A DNA stretch of 6,430 bases from Candidatus Omnitrophota bacterium (lineage in GTDB: Bacteria; Omnitrophota; Gorgyraeia; B26-G9): positions 1 to 6,430 of the forward strand of contig JAGYOO010000083.1 of assembly GCA_018399295.1 (NCBI GenBank), written 5' to 3'. Every line of letters begins with the position of its first letter. Position 1 is the stretch's first letter. The translations under genes and the position numbers were made by a program. The notes under the pieces are model-generated. The model was not told the DNA's origin. It worked only from the letters and a program-made list of their open reading frames with translations, and made no database searches. Below are positions 1 to 5,741 of the stretch, piece by piece.

Positions 1-29
1 CAAGGCGGATCCGAAGCAGCCGGTGATAC

Positions 30-57
30 TTGATTTTAGCCGGAAGTATGTTAGAAT
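30..57 (+). promoter_or_regulatory. Candidate sigma70 promoter for tRNA-Arg
   Basis: A -35-like TTGATT (30-35) and a -10-like TAGAAT (52-57) are separated by 16 bases, each close to consensus. Transcription would start near 64, about 20 bases before the mature tRNA 5' end, leaving a short leader for RNase P to remove. Position, spacing and direction all fit a tRNA promoter. It probably also serves the PHP gene that follows without a terminator. The call is by eye only. Confidence 0.6.
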
Positions 58-84
58 AGCTAAAGCTCAAACTTCCGTAACTTC

Positions 85-161
85 GCCCCTGTAGCTCAGA
101 TGGATAGAGCAGCGGTTTCCTAAACCGCGTGCCGGACGTTCGAATCGTCTCAGGGGCACCA
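85..161 (+). tRNA. tRNA-Arg, anticodon CCT (reads AGG)
   Basis: This is a complete 77-base tRNA with encoded 3' CCA. The acceptor stem pairs 85-91 (GCCCCTG) with 151-157 (CAGGGGC), followed by discriminator A158 and CCA 159-161. The anticodon stem pairs 112-116 (GCGGT) with 124-128 (ACCGC) around loop TTCCTAA (117-123), which puts anticodon CCT at 119-121, so it decodes the arginine codon AGG. The T arm has stem 134-138/146-150, with one G-T pair, and loop TTCGAAT. The D arm shows the usual TAGCTC...GAGC pattern. All stems are intact, so it should be functional. Confidence 0.97.
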
Positions 162-179
162 ATTTGATTTGTGTTAATT

Positions 180-845
180 ATGAGTGAACAGATTCTGATT
201 GACCTGCATACGCATAGCCTGCTCAGTGACGGTTGCCTGCTGCCGGCGGAACTGTTGCGCCGCTGCGAGGCCGCGGGCTATTCCGGTCTGGCCATTACTG
301 ATCATGTCGATTCCTCGAATGTGGCCGAGGTGTTGAGGGCTATCAGCCGTTTTTGCCAGGGAATGAACGGCAAAACACCGGTAATGCTGGTCCCGGGTGT
401 GGAAATCACCCATGTGCCTCCGGGAGAGATCGAAGGGATGGTCCGTTTTATCCGGTCGCAGGGAAAGTTTCTGATTGTCGGTCATGGCGAGACCCCGGTA
501 GAACCTGTTACCCCCGGAACAAATCGCGGATTTATCCTGGCCGGAGTGGATATCCTGGCCCATCCCGGGCTTATCAGTCCTGAAGAGACTCGATTGGCGG
601 CTGAGCGGGGTGTGTGTTTGGAAATAACCGCCCGCAAAGGCCATTGTCTGGGTAACGGCCATGTGGCTCGTCAGGCCCTGGCGCATGAAGCGTTGCTGGT
701 AATGGATACGGATACGCATGGACCGGATGATCTGTTGAGCCCGCGTAAAGTCAGAAATACCATCTGTGGCGCGGGTATCGAACCCGAACGCATCCCCGAA
801 TTTATTGAGAACTCTTTGCGCCTGGCCCGAAAATACAGGCCATAA
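180..845 (+). CDS. PHP-domain metal-dependent phosphoesterase (histidinol-phosphatase-like)
   Basis: This is a 221-residue single-domain cytoplasmic protein of the PHP family, whose members hydrolyse phosphoesters with a di- or trinuclear metal centre. The whole ligand set is visible: HTH with H10 and H12 in DLHTHSLLSDG, D17, ITDH (D41, H42), GVEITH (E75, H78), GHGE (H102), AHPG (H128) and the C-terminal DTDTH (D178, H180). The segment ARKGHCLGNGH (151-161) is, from memory, typical of the small group labelled 'histidinol phosphate phosphatase domain-containing'. That label is structural; no his gene is nearby, so the substrate is unknown. I chose ATG at 180. An in-frame GTG at 171 would add three residues (Met-Leu-Ile). 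Neither start has a recognisable Shine-Dalgarno sequence. The gene begins 18 bases after the tRNA CCA and is probably transcribed from the tRNA promoter. No clear terminator follows it. Confidence 0.88.
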   Translation: MSEQILIDLHTHSLLSDGCLLPAELLRRCEAAGYSGLAITDHVDSSNVAEVLRAISRFCQGMNGKTPVMLVPGVEITHVPPGEIEGMVRFIRSQGKFLIVGHGETPVEPVTPGTNRGFILAGVDILAHPGLISPEETRLAAERGVCLEITARKGHCLGNGHVARQALAHEALLVMDTDTHGPDDLLSPRKVRNTICGAGIEPERIPEFIENSLRLARKYRP

Positions 846-909
846 ATCCTGAGGTTGCCGGCATTGGCCTGAGTTCGAAGAATCAGCACTCTTTTTGAAG
901 CTGAACGGG

Positions 910-938
910 TTGCGGATTCAGAATCCGCGTGATAAAAT
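910..938 (+). promoter_or_regulatory. Possible promoter before the PilZ-htpX unit
   Basis: TTGCGG (910-915) and TAAAAT (933-938) are 17 bases apart, an ideal spacing with moderate box matches. The 17-base palindrome at 912-928 overlaps the -35 box and spacer. A start near 945 would put the PilZ Shine-Dalgarno (GGGAG, 944-948) at the extreme 5' end of the message, which is unusually tight and lowers my confidence. Transcription could instead continue from upstream. Confidence 0.3.
912..928. promoter_or_regulatory. Perfect 17-base palindrome, possible operator
   Basis: GCGGATTC, a central A, then GAATCCGC form perfect 8-base inverted arms ending 28 bases before the PilZ start codon. No T-run follows, and a one-base centre cannot form an RNA loop without opening pairs, so a rho-independent terminator is unlikely. 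The size and symmetry suit a dimeric DNA-binding regulator, and the site overlaps a candidate promoter. The binding protein cannot be named. Confidence 0.4.
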
Positions 939-956
939 ATCTCGGGAGATAATAAA

Positions 957-1298
957 ATGAATGAAAGAAGGGGAACTTTAAGAGTTCCGGCTGTGTTATT
1001 TGTCCGGTTTAAATCCACAGAAGTTGAGTCTGAGGGCTGTGGTGGATTTACCGCTGATCTTAGCCTGGACGGAATGCAGATTTTGTCTCCCCGGGCCTTG
1101 GTGCCGGATTCCGACCTCGAACTGACGATTGACGTGCCTGATTCGCCTCAGCTGACCTTTGCCGAGGGGTGTGTTCGCTGGCTCGGAGAGATCTCCCAGG
1201 ATGAGAACGGAAACGAGGTCTATCCTACCGGCGTGGCATTTACTTATATCGATCCCCGGGACCGGAATGATCTTGCCGACTATCTTAAACGTTCCTGA
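957..1298 (+). CDS. Single-domain PilZ protein, putative c-di-GMP receptor
   Basis: This 113-residue protein is a stand-alone PilZ domain. The two signature c-di-GMP contacts are present: RxxxR near the N-terminus (R5 and R9 in ERRGTLRVP) and DxSxxG (D34, S36, G39 in ADLSLDGMQI). The rest is a predicted beta barrel, and FAEGCVRWLGEI (68-79) and GVAFTYID (92-99) fit its later strands. Length is normal for a single-domain PilZ. There is no signal peptide or membrane segment, so it is cytoplasmic. The ATG at 957 is preceded by GGGAG (944-948) eight bases upstream. In the family such proteins change conformation on binding c-di-GMP and act on a partner. The partner is unknown, but the HtpX-like protease gene starts 22 bases downstream and is probably in the same operon. 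The palindrome just upstream may control both. Confidence 0.88.
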   Translation: MNERRGTLRVPAVLFVRFKSTEVESEGCGGFTADLSLDGMQILSPRALVPDSDLELTIDVPDSPQLTFAEGCVRWLGEISQDENGNEVYPTGVAFTYIDPRDRNDLADYLKRS

Positions 1299-1310
1299 AA
1301 AATTAATTTA

Positions 1311-1316
1311 GAGGAG
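1311..1316 (+). promoter_or_regulatory. Shine-Dalgarno of the htpX-like gene, short spacing
   Basis: GAGGAG lies only 4 bases before ATG 1321, slightly shorter than usual. The next in-frame ATG (1342) would be 25 bases from it, so this site supports the start at 1321. Confidence 0.65.
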
Positions 1317-1320
1317 AAGA

Positions 1321-2277
1321 ATGGTTTCTTTAAACGTTAGAATGTTTTTTCTTGTCGCGCTGATGTTTGCGGTAGTTTACGCGATCATTACTGTCTTTGC
1401 CGCGGCTATGGGCATGCATAACTTTGCTTTTTACGCGGTTCTGGCCGGAGTGATGATGTTTATCCAGTACATGGCCGGACCGTTTATCATCGAACGGTTC
1501 ATGGGCGTGCGTTATGTGACGGAAAAGGATGAGCCGGAGTTGTATGCTATGGTCAGCGAGATGGCGCAAAAGGCAAAGATACCGGTGCCCCGGCTGGGTA
1601 TTTCCAATCAGGCCATACCGAATGCCTTTGCCTTCGGTCGGAGCCTGAAGGATGGCCGGATCTGTGTTACCAGCGGCATTCTCAAGTTACTTGACCGGCA
1701 CGAACTTCGGGCCGTACTCGGCCATGAGCTGTCGCACATCAGAAACCGGGACGTGCTGACTATAACTCTGCTTTCAGTTATCCCCCTGATCATGTACCGG
1801 GTTGCTTTTCATATGATGTTTTTCGGTGGTCGGGGGAGGCGGAATTCTCAGAATACCCTGGTTCTGGGGCTGGTGGCGTTCATATTCTATTTCATTACCA
1901 ATCTTATTGTTCTTTACGGCTCCCGCGTACGGGAGTTTTTCGCTGACCGCGGTTCGGTGGCTCTGGGGAATCATCCCCGCTATCTGGCTTCAGCCCTGTA
2001 CAAGCTGGTGTACGGCAGTTCCCGTCTGAGTAAGGAATCTACGCGTTCGGTGCAGGGGGTAAAGGCTTTTTTTCTTAATGATCCCTCTCGGGCCCAGGGA
2101 GAACTGAAAGAGTTTAAGCAGATAGACCATGATGGTAACGGGGTTATCGATATTGAGGATCTGCGCTCTTTAAGTCGGGCAAAGCTGAGGCTGACTGCCG
2201 GAGCCAGATTGGCAGAGTTGTTCAGTACCCATCCGAATATGCTCAAACGGGTAAAAAAGTTATCCGGTTATCTCTAA
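1321..2277 (+). CDS. htpX: HtpX-like membrane zinc metalloprotease (M48) with EF-hand-like loop
   Basis: This 318-residue integral membrane protease of family M48 (HtpX/Ste24-like) probably degrades damaged or misfolded membrane proteins. Two hydrophobic segments come first (about 9-29 and 36-57), then the catalytic region with HEXXH (H135, E136, H139 in GHELSHIRNRD), two more hydrophobic segments (about 145-168 and 179-199), and the third zinc ligand E205 in REFFADR. By analogy with HtpX, the active site faces the cytoplasm. STHPNMLKRVKKL (303-315) matches the conserved HtpX-type C-terminus (usually THPP...R). The oddity is residues 269-280 (bases 2125-2160), DHDGNGVIDIED. They have the spacing of a canonical EF-hand calcium loop: D at 1, D at 3, N at 5, G at 6, I at 8, D at 9, and Asp instead of the usual Glu at 12. 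The gene follows the PilZ gene by 22 bases and probably shares its transcript. HtpX is a family name here; orthology to the E. coli heat-shock protein is not shown. Confidence 0.9.
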   Translation: MVSLNVRMFFLVALMFAVVYAIITVFAAAMGMHNFAFYAVLAGVMMFIQYMAGPFIIERFMGVRYVTEKDEPELYAMVSEMAQKAKIPVPRLGISNQAIPNAFAFGRSLKDGRICVTSGILKLLDRHELRAVLGHELSHIRNRDVLTITLLSVIPLIMYRVAFHMMFFGGRGRRNSQNTLVLGLVAFIFYFITNLIVLYGSRVREFFADRGSVALGNHPRYLASALYKLVYGSSRLSKESTRSVQGVKAFFLNDPSRAQGELKEFKQIDHDGNGVIDIEDLRSLSRAKLRLTAGARLAELFSTHPNMLKRVKKLSGYL

Positions 2278-2309
2278 TGAAAGATGAGTGTTGTCTTTAA
2301 TCGGCTTGA

Positions 2310-2335
2310 CGGCCTGCCATCCCGGCAGGCTGTTT
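2310..2335 (+). terminator. Rho-independent-type terminator after htpX
   Basis: GCCTGCC (2312-2318) pairs perfectly with GGCAGGC (2324-2330) around loop ATCCC. The stem extends by a G-T and a C-G pair to 2310/2332, and a short T-run (2333-2335, then CATT) follows. It lies 33 bases after the htpX stop and probably ends the PilZ-htpX transcript. The weak U-tract lowers certainty. Confidence 0.6.
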
Positions 2336-2340
2336 CATTA

Positions 2341-2367
2341 AATAAAAACCGGAAAAACTGATTCCGG
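2341..2367 (-). terminator. Minus-strand terminator-like hairpin
   Basis: CCGGAA (2349-2354) pairs with TTCCGG (2362-2367) around a 7-base loop. On the minus strand the stem is followed by TTTTTATT (complement of 2341-2348), the stronger U-tract. On the plus strand only CTTTACC follows. It would stop antisense transcription coming from the right before it enters htpX. No minus-strand gene sits directly upstream in that direction until ispH, more than 3 kb away. Confidence 0.4.
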
Positions 2368-2379
2368 CTTTACCAAAAA

Positions 2380-2408
2380 TTGAATGATCAGCAGGAATAA
2401 GGCATAGT
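2380..2408 (+). promoter_or_regulatory. Candidate promoter for the phosphorylase-like gene
   Basis: TTGAAT (2380-2385) and CATAGT (2403-2408) are separated by 17 bases and lie after the htpX terminator. Transcription would start near 2415, giving a leader of about 30 bases with the Shine-Dalgarno in place. The -10 box is imperfect. The call is by eye. Confidence 0.4.
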
Positions 2409-2430
2409 TTTTTTGAAAATTCATCAAGAG

Positions 2431-2436
2431 AGGGAG
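2431..2436 (+). promoter_or_regulatory. Shine-Dalgarno that fixes the GTG start at 2445
   Basis: AGGGAG, within the purine-rich AGAGAGGGAG, lies 8 bases before GTG 2445. The next in-frame ATG is at codon 11 and has no comparable site, so the GTG start is preferred. Confidence 0.7.
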
Positions 2437-2444
2437 ATTCGATA

Positions 2445-5400
2445 GTGGGAAATCAAGAGCGCCGGCCGCGGTATATGTTGCAGGAAGATGGGAAGTTTGT
2501 TATTGAGAACTACGACCTGGCGAAACCTTTTGCCTCGTTTTTTCCCGGCATTGCGGGTGTCTTTGGCATTCCGATGTGGGTGTTTTACGTTAACCGGGGA
2601 CAGGGAGTGGCCAGCTACGGGGTACGGGATAAGTCGCATTCGGTGCTTGAGTTTCTTCCGGCAAACCGGGCCTGGCAGATGACCGGCTGGAAAGGTTTTC
2701 GGACCTTTCTTAAAATCGAAGAGGGAACCCGGCGGGTTAATTATGAGCCGTTCCAGAACTTTTCAGACTCTGGTCGGGTTCACCGGAAGATGATAATAGA
2801 TTCCTGTGGATTCAGGCTGCGGGAAGATGCCCTGGCTTTGGGCCTTGAATTCAATGTTAAATACTTCACCCTGGCCGAAGAGCCGCTCGCCGGGCTGGTT
2901 CGCGGCATGACGATTCGGAATACCGGTAATAAACCAAAAAGTTTTGAGGTCTGTGACGGTCTGGCTCAGATAGTTCCCTGTGGTCTGAATGACTGGTTTC
3001 TTAAACACCTGGCCCGGACTATGGAGGCCTGGATGCGGGTGGAGTTCATTACCCGGTTTAAAGTGCCGCTGTTTAAGCTTTCAGTTGATCCTTCCGACCG
3101 GCCACAGGTAATCCCGGTTAAGGGTGGTAATTATTACTCCGGCTGGGCCAGACAGGCAAAAAAACTGTTGTCCGCGAAATTCATTGTCGACCCGGACACC
3201 ATATTTGGCCCGCTTAGCGATCTAAATCATCCGCGCCGCTTTTTTAGTGATGAGTTTGCCTCCGGCCAAAAACAGATGGCTGACAGCAAGACTCCCTGCG
3301 CGTTTGCTTGTTACAGGACAAGACTTGATCCTGGCGAAGCTATTACACTCTATGCGGTTTCCGGCCATCTGGAGAATGAGAAGGAGCTGGAACATTTTCT
3401 TTCCCGCGCCCGCGGGAACGGATATCTGGAAGAGAATGAGAAAAGGTACAAAAGAATCGTTAGCGGAATCGAAGATAACATGTTTACCGTCAGCGCCAGA
3501 CCGGAATTTGATCTCTACTGCCGGCAGACCTATCTGGATAATGTTCTGCGCGGCGGACATCCGCTGACTTTAGCGGCAGAAGACCGCCGTTTCGTGTTTC
3601 ATGCTTTTAGTCGGAAACACGGTGATCTGGAGCGTGACTATAATGATTTCGTGGTCCAGCCCTCGTATTTTTCTCAGGGAAACGGAAATTATCGGGACGT
3701 TAATCAGAACCGGCGCTCGGATGTCTGGTTTAATCCTGATGTCAATGAGACTAATATCGTCGGATTTTTTAATCTGCTTCAGCTGGACGGATTTAATCCT
3801 CTGGTAGTCCGCGGGGCCCGTTTTCGGATGAGTTCTAAGGCCGGATATCAGACGATCGTACGTTGTCTGCGGGACAGAAAAGATCTTAAACGGCTGCGGG
3901 AATTCCTTAAAGAGCCGTTTGATCCGGGCAGTCTATTCGCGTTTATTGAGGACAGCGGGGTGCAACTGAAGACCGGGCGGATGGAGTTTCTGAAGTCGGT
4001 TCTTGCCTCAGCCGAAAAGTATGAATCCGCGACGCATGGAGAGGGGTTCTGGGTCGACCATTGGACGTACAATATGGACGCGCTGGAATCGTTCATCGAG
4101 ATATTTCCTGACAGGCTGGAGAAACTGTTGCTTGATGAACGCAACTGTGTGTTCTTTCAGAACCGGTTTAAGGTAAATCCGCGCGATAGAAAGTATGTGC
4201 TGCTTAATGGCCGGGTGCGGCAGTTCCACTCGGTGTCCGAATCGGATATCGAATCAGCAAAAAGCGAGTGTCAGGTCCGAACGAATTACGGCAGAGGAGA
4301 GGTCTATCGTACCGGTCTACTGGCTAAGATCCTTACCCTGATCATTAATAAAACAGCCTCGCTCGATTCTTCCGGAACAGGAATTGAAATGGAGGCGGAC
4401 AAGCCCGGCTGGTATGATGCCTTAAACGGACTGCCCGGATTATGCGGATCTTCTGTCTGCGAGACCATGGAGCTGTTGCGGATGACCCGCTTTCTCCGAA
4501 AGTTTCTGGAGCAGTCAAGTCTGCAGGCAGTTAAGCTGCCGGAAGAGCTTTTCATGTTCGCGACCAAAATTGATAAACTGCTGCAGCGGAATTTAACGGG
4601 TAAGATCTCTGACTTTTCCTGCTGGGACAAGTCAACCGGAAAAAAAGAGGCTTTTCGCAATCAGGTAGCCGAGGGTGTCTCCGGTCGGGAGCAGTCTTGG
4701 GAGAGAAAGTCTTTACTGGGGTTTCTCGGACGCGTTGAACAGAAATTGAGTATTGGTCTGGAAAAGGCCAAAGACTCTGAAACCGGTTTATTTCACACGT
4801 ATTTCATGAACGAGGTTGTCAAATTCGAAAAGATTATTTTGCCTGACGACCGCGTGGAACGTGACGCCAGTGGGCTTGAGCGTGTGCGTCCGCTTTCTTT
4901 TCGGCAGCATCCTTTGCCTCTTTTTCTTGAGGCGCAGGTGCACGCCCTTCGTCTGGAGGAGAATCCGGCCCGGCTGGCTGAACTGCATGCCGGTGTTCGT
5001 CGCAGCGAGCTGTTTGATCGCCGCCTGAAAATGTATAAGGTTAACGCCTCATTAAAATCAATGACTAAAGATATCGGCCGGGCGAGCGCTTTTATACCGG
5101 GGTGGCTGGAAAATGAGTCAATCTGGCTTCACATGGAGTATAAGTATATCCTGGAGCTGCTGCGCGGGGGGATGCATCATGAATTTTTCCAGGATTTCTT
5201 CAATGCCCTGATTCCGTTTCAGGATCCGGCACGCTATGGACGCAGTAATCTGGAAAACAGTTCGTTTATCGTCAGCAGCGCTCATCCTGACAAACGTCTT
5301 CACGGCAATGGCTTTGTAGCCAGATTAAGCGGGTCTACGGCTGAGTTTTTAAGCATGTGGCTTTGGATGAACTTCGGTCAGCGGCCGTTTCGTTTGGACG

Positions 5401-5738
5401 CGGAAGGGAAACTCAGCCTGGGGTTCAGGCCGGCCCTATCCGCGGAGCTGTTTACCTCAAAGCCCGAAAACGCGGTATGGCATGGACTGGAAGGTGAAGA
5501 GTTACGGGTTCCGGTTCCGGCGGATTCTTATGCCTGTACGTTTCTCGGCAGAACCATAGTTGTTTATCTGAATCCGGAGAGAAAGTCTACTTTTGGAAGA
5601 AACGCGGCCCGCTGCCGCCGGTACCGTTTGTTCGCAAAAGGCCGGGTAGTTGCCTTGGAAGGTGAAAGCGTAGGCGAGCCGTACGCGAGCCGGATAAGGG
5701 ACAATGAATTCAGCCGGATCGAAGTCGATCTGGAGTAG
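2445..5738 (+). CDS. Large glycoside-phosphorylase-like protein (cellobiose phosphorylase / GH94-related)
   Basis: This is a 1097-residue cytoplasmic protein with no signal peptide or membrane segment and a GTG start. It resembles the large proteins usually labelled 'cellobiose phosphorylase', related to GH94-type enzymes that split beta-glucosides with phosphate into a sugar 1-phosphate. Recognisable blocks, from memory of such proteins, are FASFFPGIAGVFG and YVNRGQG (29-54) in the N-terminal beta region; FWVDHWTYNMD (535-545) and KPGWYDALNGLPG (653-665) in the presumed helical barrel, where D658 is my candidate for the general acid by analogy with the GDWND aspartate of GH94; HPDK...HGNGF and LSGSTAE (947-967), possibly the phosphate-binding side; and YLNPERKSTFG (1041-1051) and PYASRIRD (1079-1086) in the C-terminal beta domain. 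It is longer than classical GH94 cellobiose phosphorylases (about 800 residues) and nearer the size of the large beta-glucan phosphorylases, so GH149 or GH161 membership is possible but not decidable by eye. The substrate is unknown and no sugar genes adjoin. The frame is intact and appears full length. Confidence 0.75.
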   Translation: MGNQERRPRYMLQEDGKFVIENYDLAKPFASFFPGIAGVFGIPMWVFYVNRGQGVASYGVRDKSHSVLEFLPANRAWQMTGWKGFRTFLKIEEGTRRVNYEPFQNFSDSGRVHRKMIIDSCGFRLREDALALGLEFNVKYFTLAEEPLAGLVRGMTIRNTGNKPKSFEVCDGLAQIVPCGLNDWFLKHLARTMEAWMRVEFITRFKVPLFKLSVDPSDRPQVIPVKGGNYYSGWARQAKKLLSAKFIVDPDTIFGPLSDLNHPRRFFSDEFASGQKQMADSKTPCAFACYRTRLDPGEAITLYAVSGHLENEKELEHFLSRARGNGYLEENEKRYKRIVSGIEDNMFTVSARPEFDLYCRQTYLDNVLRGGHPLTLAAEDRRFVFHAFSRKHGDLERDYNDFVVQPSYFSQGNGNYRDVNQNRRSDVWFNPDVNETNIVGFFNLLQLDGFNPLVVRGARFRMSSKAGYQTIVRCLRDRKDLKRLREFLKEPFDPGSLFAFIEDSGVQLKTGRMEFLKSVLASAEKYESATHGEGFWVDHWTYNMDALESFIEIFPDRLEKLLLDERNCVFFQNRFKVNPRDRKYVLLNGRVRQFHSVSESDIESAKSECQVRTNYGRGEVYRTGLLAKILTLIINKTASLDSSGTGIEMEADKPGWYDALNGLPGLCGSSVCETMELLRMTRFLRKFLEQSSLQAVKLPEELFMFATKIDKLLQRNLTGKISDFSCWDKSTGKKEAFRNQVAEGVSGREQSWERKSLLGFLGRVEQKLSIGLEKAKDSETGLFHTYFMNEVVKFEKIILPDDRVERDASGLERVRPLSFRQHPLPLFLEAQVHALRLEENPARLAELHAGVRRSELFDRRLKMYKVNASLKSMTKDIGRASAFIPGWLENESIWLHMEYKYILELLRGGMHHEFFQDFFNALIPFQDPARYGRSNLENSSFIVSSAHPDKRLHGNGFVARLSGSTAEFLSMWLWMNFGQRPFRLDAEGKLSLGFRPALSAELFTSKPENAVWHGLEGEELRVPVPADSYACTFLGRTIVVYLNPERKSTFGRNAARCRRYRLFAKGRVVALEGESVGEPYASRIRDNEFSRIEVDLE

Positions 5739-5741
5739 GAT

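Noticed and set aside
2..94. A plus-strand reading frame open from the left edge to TAG at 92-94, which could be the tail of an upstream gene
   Set aside because: It would run into the tRNA acceptor stem and through a good promoter. Only 30 codons are visible with no recognisable motif, so coding cannot be supported.
883..904. TCAGC...GCTGA hairpin with an internal T-run after the PHP gene
   Set aside because: The stem is only 5 bases, the T-run is in the 12-base loop and not after the stem, so it is not a credible terminator.
671..1018. Minus-strand open frame of 115 codons across the PHP-PilZ gap
   Set aside because: It overlaps two well-supported plus-strand genes, has low-complexity arginine/serine-rich composition and no recognisable motif.
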